A DNA stretch of 64,000 nt from Henckelia pumila (GCF_033568475.1 NC_133121.1:133084375-133148374), one strand, 5' to 3'; shown: positions 51,161 to 62,593, counted from the stretch's first letter. Program-made: numbers and translations. Notes: a model not told the origin generated them from the sequence alone.

Positions 51161-51193
51161 TTACACACGCAACACATGTATCTCGACAGCTAG
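51161..51193 (+). mobile_element. Helitron-like 3' terminus
   Basis: ACACACGCAACACATGT forms a degraded hairpin followed by CTAG at 51190-51193 and T. It matches the other 3' ends, but no 5' end is found. Confidence 0.4.
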
Positions 51194-51274
51194 TTCGTAT
51201 ATATAATTATTTTGTATACATGTTTGAATTCGGATGGTATCAAGCGGCGTGGCAGCGGAGGGGTGCCGTGCATG

Positions 51275-51904
51275 TAGGGATGACAACGGGGCGGGTCTGG
51301 GGCGGGTTTGGCTAAATCCGGGACCCGCCACGCCTCCCTTTGGACCCGCCCCGTTCCGACCCACGAACCCGGCGGGTTTAATCCGGGTTAGACCCGTTGG
51401 ATCCGCCATAAATTAAATAATTTTAAATTTATTAAAATAAAAAAATAAAAAGTTTAAAAATTAACAAATATCATTAAATTTAATTTCAAAATTAGATTTA
51501 TAATATTTAATACAAAAAAAAATTTATTCTCACAAGTTTAAATTTATTAACTTGTAATTAATTAATATTTATTATCTAAAAACATAATAATGATTTATTT
51601 TTATACTAAACATATCATAATAAAATAAATTCATTTCAATCCAATAATATTACACATTCAAATTATAGATAAAATATTAATTATTTAGTATAATAATATA
51701 ATTATATATTATTAATATTACATATATATTTTATATTTATATATATACATGAATATTTTTAATTTATATATATATATAATACTTTGGCGGGGCGGGTTTG
51801 GCCAAACCCCAAACCCGCCCTGGACCCGCTTGTGGATCCGCTTTGGCGGGTCTAGACCCGCCCCGTCGGGGCGGGTTTGATGACCCGCCCCATTGCCATC
51901 CCTA
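51275..51904. mobile_element. hAT-like non-autonomous element with GC-rich subterminal arrays
   Basis: The ends are inverted repeats, TAGGGATGACAACGGGGCGG on the left and the complement of TAGGGATGGCAATGGGGCGG on the right. Flanks CGTGCATG (51267-51274) and TGTGCATG (51905-51912) match at 7 of 8, an 8-bp duplication as made by hAT transposases. Each end is a GC-rich block of 120-150 bp full of GGCGGGTTTGG and CGGGTC motifs in both orientations, while the middle 370 bp is extremely AT-rich. No transposase frame. 630 bp. Confidence 0.8.
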
Positions 51905-52413
51905 TGTGCATGTACATGTGATATGCTGTGTGTATCAAACCAAAATTACATGACGCAATATATATATTCACCAATTTGAACTAAGTAAATTAATATGATC
52001 CGTCTTTTGGATGATCTTCTAGCCTGATATGTACAATTAAATTAATTGCTGAACTATAAATGAGGTAATATATTTATATTTTAAATTTTCATTCGGTCAA
52101 TGCATATATATATATAGTTTTAGTTTTTCATATTTTTATAGCATATTATCGGTGATGGACGTTGAAATAAATACGTTAAACATATATTATAACATAATTA
52201 AAATTGTTTCAATCTTATTTTAAGTGTATAGTATACGCCTTCCAAATTTGTTTGTTTTTAATTAATTTCCCGCGCATATATATTTATTGTGTGTTTATCT
52301 CGATTGAGTTCAAGCTACTCTAACAATATTATCCTAACAATCGATCTAATATATGCGTGCAGTTTTCACTCAGTATCATGTGATATATATAGTTCTCAGT
52401 AAATGTCCAAAAA

Positions 52414-52515
52414 ATGGATGACATGCAGAAGCTAGCTAAAAATAGTGATGTTGATGAACTTGGTGGCCTGGTCAACTATAAGTTTAAGAGTATGCCCGCA
52501 CGTGCCACCAACAAC
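52414..52515 (+). CDS. Candidate first exon of an unrecognised gene
   Basis: ATG at 52414 opens 34 codons of ordinary composition in an AT-rich region: MDDMQKLAKNSDVDEL, then GGLVNYKFKSMPARATNN. It ends at a strong donor, GTATGTAAG, in phase 0. A TATATATA stretch lies about 25 bp upstream. I found no convincing second exon; the open stretch at 54180-54386 is one possibility but does not resemble a known family. It could be a small gene, a gene fragment or chance. Confidence 0.3.
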
Positions 52516-53660
52516 GTATGTAAGATTTATAATATACAGACAATACATGCATAACGTAATCAATATATTCTTCAACTTTGTTGTATCTGTCAAAATTTTG
52601 GAATTGAACGAATGTTTATATATAAAATAACATTTGACCTTCCAATAGTTTAAAATCATATTATACACTTTCTTTCTTAAAGCACGTATGTCGTAACCCA
52701 ATAATTTAAATTGAAAAATATAGTTACGTTGTTGAAACTTCTATCTTCCAATGATTTTCATATATATATATATATAACTCTCAGGAATACTATCCAATTA
52801 ACCTCAACACACCCCCATAAACCAAGAAATAAACATCGACTGTAATGAGGAGACATTAACTGGTGACCCAATTATGAGCGGTCTAACACATAACGGTAAA
52901 CATGTACATATATAACTCTCAAGAACTATATACAATCTTAACAACGTGCGCACATTAATGTTCATGAATTTTTCTCTTACGATTAATTGGAATACGTACG
53001 TGGTTCTCCTTCATAATCTTACAATTAATTGGCATACATACGTGGGGAGAAAACCTGGAAGATAGCTAGCCAACAGCATACGCAAGTTCTATATGATTGG
53101 TTTGTATCCGTTTCTTATCCATGTCTTAAAATTTCAATATGATTTCAACCTCTGAGGTTTTGAGGCTTATCCTTATAGGATGATAAAGGATGAAATGATA
53201 AATTAAGATAGAAAAATAACATAAGTATTCTGTATCGATCTCTCGATCATTGTCGCTCGTACGTTAATGCAAATTGTTAAAGTTAAATGACTTAAAATAA
53301 CGAAGTTTGGTGTTTTTTTTAATTATATTTTTGAATTCTAAAATGATTATATCACCATAAATTAAAAAATTATTATTAAAAAACATTTTTAAAGTTATTA
53401 ATTTTAATATAATCTATGAATTATTTAAAACAAAAAATAATTGATATCGTATAAACATACATGGCGCAAGAATTATATTCATAGTTTATACTAAAGGTTC
53501 TCAATAGTAACTTCAGATTTCAGTAAGACAAATGCAGATAAATTAAAACAAAGATTGAACATCATAAATATTTGCATTTCACTCATTTTTTTTTTTTGTC
53601 AGCTCTCAAATCAACAAATTACTTTCTAGCAAGGTTTTCAACAAAAAAATTTGACAAAAA

Positions 53661-53815
53661 CTCTTATGAGACGGTCTCAATGGTCATTTTTTTTAGACGA
53701 GTCTCTTATTTGGTTATCAATTAAAAAATATTACATTTTATGCCAAAAGTATTACTTATTATTATAAATATGGGTATGATTAACACGTCTCACGGATGAG
53801 ACCGTTTCACAGGAA
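53661..53815. repeat. GAGACGGTCTC-family MITE-like element, best copy
   Basis: The ends are inverted: CTCTTATGAGACGGTCTCA on the left and the complement of TTCCTGTGAAACGGTCTCA on the right, 15 of 19 matching. Between them is non-coding AT-rich sequence. Related single ends or decayed copies are at about 11120-11290, 22485-22620, 29560-29652, 42868-42882, 55520-55575 and 57296-57410. Confidence 0.6.
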
Positions 53816-55069
53816 TGTTACTCAAAAAAAAATATGTACAACTAAGCGCAATCTATTTTTTCGATATAATTTTTTTTAATATGAGTGAAATAATATATTT
53901 ATTCTCATCACAACCGACAAAACATATCATCAAATTGAGATGAATGTACTTGTTTAATTTATTCATAAGATATTACAAGAAAAAGGGCAAATAAAAGATT
54001 CATATGGACCATGTCTATGTGAGGTAGAGTATTGTTTAAGACATGAAAATTAAATAATTTTTTTGAAAATAAAATGAATTAATTTTCTGGTGTCGACAAA
54101 AGTGTCAATTCAAATGTTGAGCCTAATAAGTAATAACAACTTAGCTAGCTCGGTTTATTTCTGTGTCACGTCGCAAATTTTGACATTAAGGCAATTGCGG
54201 GCCCAACCCGATCTTTTATTGCCTTCTATATTATTATTACGTGTTCATGAGAAATTGAATGTGTTGCCACCTGGTGTACCTTTCGCAAGACATGTGGTAC
54301 ATTTAGGCCCGGTATGGGCTGTTCCGCATGGAAGCCATGTAGGGCAGGCCCTATTTGGCTACTCTTTGACAATACACAAGAATTAAATACAAATCTTTAG
54401 TAATTCAAGGGATTATGCTGGAAATATATATATATTCCGCCGTCACAATCAAATTCTTCGTGTTAGTTAGGCATGCACTATGTTTAAATTGCCGATGCCG
54501 AAATTGATGCCTTCTATTTGAGAAAAAAATATAGATAAAGAATTATATAATTTTGATATGTTGTTCACATATTATGTCCATTTTCGTGTCTACCAATAAG
54601 ATGACATTTATATATTGTATGTGATGAGTATTGTACATTCAATGGTTGAGTGTCACATCGATGATAAGCACAAAAGTAGGTACGATGGATGGACAGCAAC
54701 TCAAAAACTATTTTTGTCTAAATTGTTTCTTCATTTCGAGGAAAAAATAAATCCATATATCTAATTTTTGATCTTTTGTTTAAAATCGACGTACGATTAC
54801 GATACATTCTAATCGTTGATGCATGTTATATATATTTTAGAGTTCGTTATTAGTATGTTTATTGTGAGACTTTATCCGTGATGTTAGTCAAATATATTTA
54901 AAATAAAACATCAAATATTTGACATATATAAGAGGTAATATTTTTTCATTAATTAATATGTCTTAGTGATGGATCCAGAAATTAGAGTTAGGGTGGACTT
55001 GAATTTAATCAATAAATTATATATTATAAAAAAAGTCGTTACGTTGTACTACTCACAAAAATAGAAAAA

Positions 55070-55385
55070 TTGTGTTTTTGCTCCTATATGTTTGTCTTTA
55101 GGATTTTGATCCCCTATGTTGCAAATTTCAATTATAGTCCACTATGTTTGTTTTTTTTTTTTTTTTTTGAAAACTTTCATCTTTCTTCCGACTTGGCTCT
55201 AACATGACAACAATTCAGCACTGCTATGAAACTAGAGTGTAGTGTCGCATTAGCACTTCCAATAAAAAATACTAAATTACAAAAAAACAATTGCATGACT
55301 AAAACTGAAATTTGATAACATAGAGAATCAAAATCACATAATGACAAATATGCAGGATCGAAATGTATTTTTTCTCTCAAAAATG
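55070..55385. repeat. Foldback element of the TTTTAGTC/GACTAAAA family
   Basis: The outer arms are inverted copies (GTTTTTGCTCCTATATGTTTG on the left against the complement around CAAATATGCAGGATCGAAAT on the right). The CAGCACTGCTATG and GACTAAAACTGAAATTTGA blocks match 4750-5195. A poorly conserved copy. Confidence 0.5.
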
Positions 55386-55860
55386 AAATTGTGCACTAGA
55401 ATTAATAAAATGGGCAAGGTTTCCGGTGTCAAAAGTAAGTTTTATTGGATTAAGTATAAATATGTAATAAAAATTTTTTGGGGTGGGCTACAACTCAGGA
55501 CTGACCTAAACTAGATCTGACCTTGTGTCTCACAAAATTTATCCGTGAGATCGTCTCACAATAGTTTTTGTGTCTTTTTAATAAAATCAAATTAAATGTT
55601 ACAACCATATTAGATTAACTGTGTATAGTTTAAATTTGTGAAAAGAAATCGCGAATAGTCTTACCACACCGTTGCTTCATCTATACATTAACGTAATCAA
55701 CATGAACCTCTAAAAAAAATAAAATTATCAAAAACCATTCAATGCAAATGTGCTGAGGTTTTATAATATATGTAGGGGTCAATTGTGTTTGCTTTTTTTA
55801 AACGAAGTATGTATTAGCTTATCAATATTTTAAAGAATTCTTGTGCGTTTTAGACTTTTA

Positions 55861-56302
55861 CATTGTGTTTGGATCACGGGAATTGAACGGAATTTGGTGG
55901 GATTTAGAATTGAAAATACCGTTTCACTGTTTGGCAACTTGGGATTTCAAAACGGGATTGGTATTTGGTGGGATTTGATGGGATTTCAATTAGTTATGTG
56001 AAATCTTGACAAAATTGGTCGGATTTCACGGGATTTCACGGGATTTGAGTTTATAAAGCAATAAAATTATTTTTAATAATAAATTCATATACTTTACTTA
56101 TATATTTTAAGTTTTTTTTTTATAATTTTTTATAAAATATCATTTATCCAAAATTTATAATATCAAATTCCAAAATATATTTTAACTTTTTGCCAAACAC
56201 AAAATGGAATTTCAATTCCATGGATTTTAAAATCCAAATCCAATTCCAAATCCAAATCCAAATCCAATTACAAATTTCATTTTTAGACATCCAAACACAC
56301 CG
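55861..56302. mobile_element. Tourist-like MITE with TTA duplication, 442 bp
   Basis: Flanked by TTA (55858-55860 and 56303-56305). The termini are inverted repeats, CATTGTGTTTGGAT and the complement of CGGTGTGTTTGGAT (12 of 14). Subterminal GGGATTT and AAATCCA motifs recur in opposite orientation at the two ends, so the whole folds back. Non-coding. Confidence 0.8.
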
Positions 56303-58406
56303 TTACAAAGTTCGGCGCAATTAACACATCATATATACTATCTACTTCAATAAGCATTTACCCGAAATCCGGGGGATTCTTATTTTTTTTTTTTTTGTTA
56401 AATTTGCATTGATTGATAGCCTGAGGTTCGATTGAGTTTAGGTACTTTCCCTCGATCCACCCAAATTCAATTCGTTGACTTCTAATTGATTTTAATGGGA
56501 ATTGGCAAAGATGATCGCCATTTTATTTACCGATGTCAAATTTATATTTTGTTAATATATATCATATTGAGGGTTTTGTTACTCAAGAATTACTGTAAAA
56601 ATCCATGATAACACTTTGTAAACTAATCTAAACACTTTTCGCAATCTAACTTGAACACATACATATTCTTATCGTGGCTTTTAACCATCCATTTTACTAG
56701 ACTAGACACTTGCGTTGGCTATGGTGCTTACAATGTCGTGTACCTTATGATCGCATATTTCTGATATCATATTTTCACTCCTTGAACCTTAACATACATA
56801 CATTCGCTATCATGCACTACGGCTCAGATCCACTATTAACAAATATTACACACACGTTCTTAATCCATAAAATGTTATGGTGCAACTAAAGAATATTTAA
56901 AAATAAACATGCTTCTTCACGTTTTGATAAATCTTTTTTTATGGAAGAGACATGTAAATGTGTGGACTTATAACATGCACTTCTTTCTACTTTAAGTCCA
57001 ATTGATATGAGTATATTAATTTCTAACACTCATCGCAACGTACACCAACATAAAATGGATCTAAAGTCCTTGAGTTTGGTGAGACATTTGACCTTAAGAA
57101 AAGACCCATGAGTTGACGTCTTTCCATAAACATCCAAACCTAAAAAGGAGGCCACCATTTTTATTGTTGCTGTAATTCATTTTAGCCGACTCACTGTCAT
57201 TCTTTCAATTCCTAGCAACAAATTTTAAAATTTATTAATGCACAAAATTTCAACCATGTGAAAAAAAAATGTAATTGTTACAGGATTCAAAATGGTTGAT
57301 CTCTTATAAGACGGTCTAATCTGTGACGAGTCGACCGATCTATCAATGTTGTGAAAAAGTAATATTTTTTTATGAGTCGGATCGAATCTGCGATCAATTT
57401 AATATTAATTCTCTAAACTATAATATTATTTGTGCAAATTTCATATTTCTATTTGAAAAACATCTAATATTAATTCTCTCTGTTTTTTTTTTCTCCGAGT
57501 CATCAATTTATACATTAATAGATACAGCCAAATTGATTGGTCGATATTTTCGATATTAAAATTTGATTGGCCGACTTTTGATTTGTTTTGCCCCGTTTCA
57601 TCCGAGTCTCTAAATTTAAACATTTAATAATAATAAATAATAATAATTTGATAGCCACAAATTTATGCCACATACATGATTTCGTGTTGACCTTTTCCTT
57701 TCCTTAACTCGTCGCTTTACGCGCAATAATTGTTCTTCTGGAGTATCATATCATATCATTTTTTTTTTGTCCGATCATATCATATATTTTTAAAATAACT
57801 GTATAATAGTTATTTTAAAACGGACATCCACTGAAAGCGAAATAGTATGTTAATTATAGATATAGCTAATATAATCCATATATATAGGATATTTTTGGAA
57901 GAAAAAAATATAATTATTCATTTAAAATAATTTTAGATTTTTATTATTTATATATGCATTATTTAACAGAGAAGAGACAGGAGACAGAAAATTAGGTTTC
58001 AAGGCATTTTTCTTCGCGATTTACATTAGTGAATAGCCTTTTCATCCAGGTTTAACTATTCAGGATATTATTAGATATATGCAATATTCTAGTATTATTT
58101 CTTAATTAAAAAAACAATATACAACTGTCTATTTTTTTTAGACATTATACAACAGTCTATTTACAAATGTATGATTCGCATAAGTCACCATAGTAGAATA
58201 TGAGACGCTTTTATAAGAATTTTTTTTATATAATTTTATAAATTTTAAATATCTTTTTAAATCATATGTATATTGATTATTCCAGGGACAACTTACAAAT
58301 TACTCCTCAATCCAAACATAACTTTGTGTTTACTCCTTAGTTGGTTTAAACTTTGTTTCAACTCTTTATTGCTTAAATTGTTCCAAAAATGCCCTTATTT
58401 TTAATT

Positions 58407-59850
58407 TTAATTATCTCCTGAATTATCAAATGTGGAATCGAATTCAGAATCTAATTCACTTGATTCGTCAAGATAATAAATATTTTCATCTTCTGATGAA
58501 CATTCAATTGTTTCAACTTGATAAAATCCAATAGTGTATAATTCTTCTAAATGTTTAACTTTGTTTTTCTTTTCATTTTTTTTTGGACATTCATTTGCAT
58601 AATGACCTTCTTCATTGCACAACCAACATGTGCAATTCTTTCATTTACCTTTTGGGCAAGGTGGTTTTTTTATTATCAAACTTTTTATAAAATTTTCGTC
58701 TATAAGGTTTTCGGAAGAAATTCTTTTTAAATTTTTTTTTATTATAGGGAATAAATTTCCTATTAAAAGATTTATAAGGTTTATTAGATTTATTTTGTTT
58801 CTGTCTTTTTAAATATTTATGTGACATGTTTGTTTTACAACCATATTCTTTTACCGTGAATTCCATTTTGTCACAGCAAAATTTATTGTTTTGTTTGTAA
58901 GATTTGGATATTCTTTTATTTAATGTTACTTCATGACACTTCTTTGTTATTATATCTTTGATAAATTTAATAGCTCCTCCTAAGGTTTTGGCATAAGAGC
59001 TAGTTAAAAATTCATCTTTATTATTTATTGGTATATTAGGTATTTTATTAAAAATACTTAATTTATAATGTTCTTTTTTATCAGCATCTATTAACTGATA
59101 ATAATTTATTTCGTAATCACAGATAAATTCTTCTAAATAGCATAAATTGTATAATTTTATATTATCCAAGATAAAAATTGCTCTATTTTGTTCTATGGCT
59201 TTTGCTACTAGATTAGCATCATGTTTGATACTCCTAAAAATTCTTGATATATGACATCAACAAATAGTTCAAAATATCGATGTCCTGTCATCCCTTATAG
59301 TAGGTTAGTTATTATTAGGTTTTTAGCCCAAGTTCTTACTGCTCCTACCAAAGTCATTTTTATCATTCCATGAGTTAATACTTGTATGTTCTCACTTTTA
59401 TCTAATAATGGTGTTAATTGAATTTGTATTGATAGTTCATTTGCCCAATGATCTATCCTTGATTTTCTTTCTTTTGCAGTAGAACATCCTAAATCTAGAA
59501 TGTTTTGTTTTACAAATCCTGAAATTTTTGATTCTCTAAGAATATCTCTAACATCTTTATATGTTCCAGAATATTGGTCCTTATTATAATCGAATCTTCA
59601 TTTTTGGTGCCACTACCGCTACCTACATTCAATATTCGTAGAGTTAATCGTGGTCTAGAATCATCTTCTGATTCTGATTTTGAGATATTCATATCTCTAT
59701 ATTGTTCTGTTTCTTGATGAGAATGATACAGTTCTTCTGTATTTATTCCTATTTGTTCATAATCAGATTGATCTGTTTCACTAAACATCTTCATACTTAG
59801 TTTTTCCATAAATAAGGGGATTTCTATACCATGATTCAATTTTGAATTGT
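58407..59850 (-). pseudogene. Pararetroviral coat protein, broken
   Basis: About 1.4 kb, close to the full coding length of caulimovirid coat proteins. Three open blocks lie in different frames: an acidic serine-rich N-terminal block (59839-59510), a middle block ending in a strongly lysine/arginine-rich region (59169-58645), and a C-terminal block (58622-58407). The last begins at a zinc knuckle of the form C-x2-C-x4-H-x4-C (CNEEGHYANEC) and ends in an acidic tail. An in-frame TGA sits just before the knuckle and at least two frameshifts separate the blocks. The basic stretch plus CCHC knuckle is the RNA-binding signature of these capsids. Not functional as it stands. Confidence 0.8.
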
Positions 59851-59907
59851 GGTTCTTCTTCCAATTTTCTTTTTCCTTTATCTATTGGAAGAACTTCCTT
59901 AAGGTGG

Positions 59908-60072
59908 TTAATATTTCATTACTATATTTTCTTGTTCTATTATTAATCTAGTCGTAGCTAAATCAATATATTCTTTAAAATTTCTTTCTAATTTTTGTAT
60001 TGTTGGATTGATCTCGTCAATTTTACTTTCTAATTCTCCTAGATCTTTTTCTAATTTTGTTAAGGATGTCAT
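59908..60072 (-). CDS. Short coiled-coil ORF between movement and coat proteins (VAP-like position)
   Basis: A 54-codon frame whose ATG overlaps the movement-protein stop as TAATG (60074-60070). The product is charged and helical with heptad-like spacing of leucine and isoleucine in its first 30 residues (LTKLEKDLGELESKI). In caulimovirus-type genomes the virion-associated protein, a small coiled-coil protein, is encoded between movement and coat proteins. Position, size class and coiled coil support the match; sequence identity was not tested. It may be truncated. Confidence 0.5.
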   Translation of the reverse strand: MTSLTKLEKDLGELESKIDEINPTIQKLERNFKEYIDLATTRLIIEQENIVMKY

Positions 60073-61010
60073 TACAATGAGGTTGATTTAGTAACAATGA
60101 CTTGTTTAATTTTAAGGATGTTTTGATTCATGGTTTCAATCTTTTCAAGGATATCTTCATCATTTCTAGCAAATGATAACGATCTTCTTGGAAAAGAATG
60201 TTTTGTTATTTGGAGGTCATCTGAACTCCATTTTTTACAGAAATCTATTTCTTCAATAAATGTCTTTCGGAAATGTTCAATTCTTGTAATATTTTCAAAC
60301 ATTCTTTCAACATAAATTGTTGGTTTTGTTGAAATTATTCCTGTTTGAGAATTATTACTCATTGCTAAACCGACAACATAGTTTATGTTGATTGGATGGT
60401 TTCCTGTTAACATAAGATTATTTCTATAAAAACAATAATCTAGTGTTAAAACATCATTTATGTTTTTATCAAAAATAGATATATTGTATTGTGGATAAAT
60501 ACAAAATTTCATCTTTTTGTAACATAAGTTTCCTATAATTTTCCCAAGGATTGAATCCTCAAGATTACGTATTCTTTTGTCACGAACTGTGATTTCAATT
60601 GGTGTATCTATTCCTTCTCGATAGTGAGCTGATACAATTATTTTAATTCCTCCGATATGAACATATTTCAGTTCAGATCTTTCTTTTTCATTGACTTTTG
60701 TCATGATGGTATCAACATCTTGAGTTGTTAATAACTTTAGAGTGTTAGATCTTAATTCGTTATTTATTTTACATGATCGTTCTTTTGTTCGTATCAAATA
60801 ATAAATTAAATTCTTTCTGGGATTAAGAATATTTGAAATTTTACTTAATATACCACGTTGATTTATTTAATTTGTTTTTGAATTAGATGATCTTGTTTTC
60901 TGTATTTCAGCAAACTTGCTTTGATTGAATATAATATTCAAATTATATTCTTGATGTTCTTCAGATTCATCAATCTGAATGTTTTGATTTGAAATTGTCA
61001 CTTCTGTCAT
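60072..61010 (-). pseudogene. Pararetroviral movement protein, one nonsense codon
   Basis: From ATG at 61010 the frame has 313 codons including the final stop, the normal size for caulimovirid movement proteins. It is interrupted only by TAA at 60869-60867 (codon 48). The core shows the 30K-superfamily look of these proteins: YVHIGGIKIIVSAHY, then DKRIRNLEDSILGKIIGNL, KFCIYPQYNISI, and GNHPININYVVGLAMSN. Such proteins form tubules through plasmodesmata for cell-to-cell spread. The remaining frame from the stop to the end is intact, suggesting recent decay or little mutation. It is followed directly by the coiled-coil ORF. Confidence 0.85.
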
Positions 61011-61048
61011 TTTAACAGATAATAGAATTCTTAATTTTCTTAAAGATG

Positions 61049-61303
61049 TTAAAATCCTTTTGTTGAATCTATTTGTTCTAATAGATTCTGGAAATCTTCG
61101 AAATTATCAATTGAAGATTGACAATTCTTAAGATGTTTCAAATTATTTTCACAATATTCTATATCAAAATTTATATTTTGAGAATATAAATTAAAGATAT
61201 TCATTTTTGTATTTTCATACATTTTCCATTTAGTAAAAATTGTTAGTTTTACTATTTTGTTTTTGTTGATCGGGTTTCGATAACAAAGCTTATTCTTGTA
61301 CAT
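61049..61303 (-). CDS. Small pararetroviral ORF between primer binding site and movement protein
   Basis: 84 codons from ATG at 61303, ending 39 nt before the movement-protein start. Caulimoviruses have a small ORF (ORF VII) in the same position, of similar size and unknown function. The product is lysine/asparagine-rich with no motif I recognise. Correspondence is by position only. Confidence 0.4.
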   Translation of the reverse strand: MYKNKLCYRNPINKNKIVKLTIFTKWKMYENTKMNIFNLYSQNINFDIEYCENNLKHLKNCQSSIDNFEDFQNLLEQIDSTKGF

Positions 61304-61542
61304 AATAGATTGTTATGTCTTCAATTTTTTCATTTTCAGAAATTTGAATTATCATTTTCCAGGTGCTTGAAAAATGTTTTTGTTTATGGTTTTTGAAATA
61401 AAAGGTTTGAAGATCTTTTATTCTATTCCATAATTGATTTATTTGGTGTAAATCTTTTAGTAAGATTATTTGATCAAATTAATAAGTTTTTAATCTCAAT
61501 GTCTAAAGTTAATCCAGACATTAATAATCTGCTTTATTAACC

Positions 61543-61554
61543 GCTCTGATATCA
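61543..61554 (-). other. Primer binding site for tRNA-Met
   Basis: On the viral coding strand the sequence TGATATCAGAGC matches the conserved caulimovirid primer binding site TGGTATCAGAGC at 11 of 12 positions. It lies between the long leader and the first small ORF, exactly where minus-strand DNA synthesis starts in these viruses. Confidence 0.75.
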
Positions 61555-61833
61555 GGTTGCGGAATTCTTACGAACTTTTTATTCATTGATTTACAGATCT
61601 GATTTATTTGTAACAAATAAATGATTTAATTCTAATTTGGTTCCATTCATTAGTTACTATTACAAATTTTAATTGATAAATTGATTCGAATATGGTTAAA
61701 TCAAAATTATTATATGTAATTCATGAAATGTATTATATTCATGATCATCCTCTGTTTCAAACCAGTTTTTAATTATTAATTTTCCATTTCTTATAAAGGA
61801 TGATGACATGATTAATATATTTTGAATATTTTT

Positions 61834-62034
61834 TTAATTATTATTTTCATCATCAATTTCATCATATATTTCTTTTATACTCTGTTCACCAAATCGAATA
61901 ATTATATAAGTTTCTGCAATGAATAATCGTTGATTTATTGTATTCATTTCGTTATAGATCTGAATGTATAGTGGATCTGTATTTTTTAGAGTTTGAATTT
62001 TATTTCTCAAATATCGAAACTTTTTATTTAACAT
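61834..62034 (-). CDS. Open frame within the pararetroviral leader
   Basis: A 66-codon frame, ATG at 62034, lying between the promoter and the primer binding site. Caulimovirid leaders carry several short upstream ORFs bypassed by ribosome shunting; this one is rather long and may be that or chance. The product is acidic at the C-terminus and shows no known motif. Confidence 0.3.
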   Translation of the reverse strand: MLNKKFRYLRNKIQTLKNTDPLYIQIYNEMNTINQRLFIAETYIIIRFGEQSIKEIYDEIDDENNN

Positions 62035-62313
62035 GAGTACTTCATTCTTGCTTCAGATTCATTCCAGACATGATAAAGTTTTGAACAATTTTAAATTAAG
62101 GGCAGCAGGAGGTTCAGGAAGGTTACCTTAATTGATTGATTCTTAGTTTTGAGCAGATGCCAAATCTTTGCTTTTCCTTAAAGATCTCCTAATCAAATGG
62201 TACTTGCCTTTTAGATCTCCAGGTTTACTCTAACGATGAATCTTCAATTATCAGCTTCCAGTCTTCTTACTCCTTTCGCCCTTCTTGGTTAGTTATTGGC
62301 CATAAGGCTTAAT

Positions 62314-62319
62314 TTTATT
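62314..62319 (-). terminator. Poly(A) signal of the pararetroviral RNA
   Basis: AATAAA on the minus strand about 135 bp downstream of the TATA box. In caulimovirids the signal lies a short way inside the transcript so that the RNA gains a terminal repeat after a full circle; the spacing here fits. Confidence 0.45.
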
Positions 62320-62450
62320 TTTGATTTTTATGTTTCTTAGTTTCTGATATTTTTCATACGTCTTGTATGAACCAGATTGTAAGAAACTTAAGAAGAGAGA
62401 GAGATACTCAAACTTCGCCCCGTACGTTCATTTACAACACAAACATCTCC

Positions 62451-62457
62451 TTTTATA
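62451..62457 (-). promoter_or_regulatory. TATA box of the pararetroviral full-length RNA promoter
   Basis: TATAAAA on the minus strand within CTTATAAAAGGAG, after the last ORF and before the leader. By position it corresponds to the 35S-type promoter; transcription would begin near 62425. CT-rich sequence follows at 62395-62410, as in many caulimovirid leaders. Confidence 0.55.
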
Positions 62458-62593
62458 AGTGTGGAGAAACGCGTACATAATTAAAATAAAGGAAAAGAGG
62501 GGAACCACCCGACGCTACATAATGGAAAACAGCTCATTTTACATCTGACTGGATGCCTTTCACATGTGGTGGGGTCCACGATTTCATTTGTTT

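Larger units (their letters stand above)
53816..58399. other. Gene-free stretch left of the pararetrovirus
   Basis: Apart from the elements listed separately I see no gene. A GC-richer open frame at 54180-54386 shows no family resemblance. The rest is AT-rich with long T runs (55149-55168) and decayed repeats. Confidence 0.5.

Noticed and set aside
51161-51416. Proline/glycine-rich open frames on both strands near 51200-51400
   Set aside because: They are products of the GC-rich terminal repeat of the hAT-like element, not genes.
54090-54386. 98-codon open frame, GC-richer at its 3' half
   Set aside because: No family resemblance, no clear splice partner; kept only as a possible downstream part of the candidate exon at 52414.
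57900-58400. Reverse transcriptase downstream of the coat protein
   Set aside because: No open frame or polymerase motif is found after 58407 on the minus strand; the sequence becomes ordinary AT-rich host DNA.
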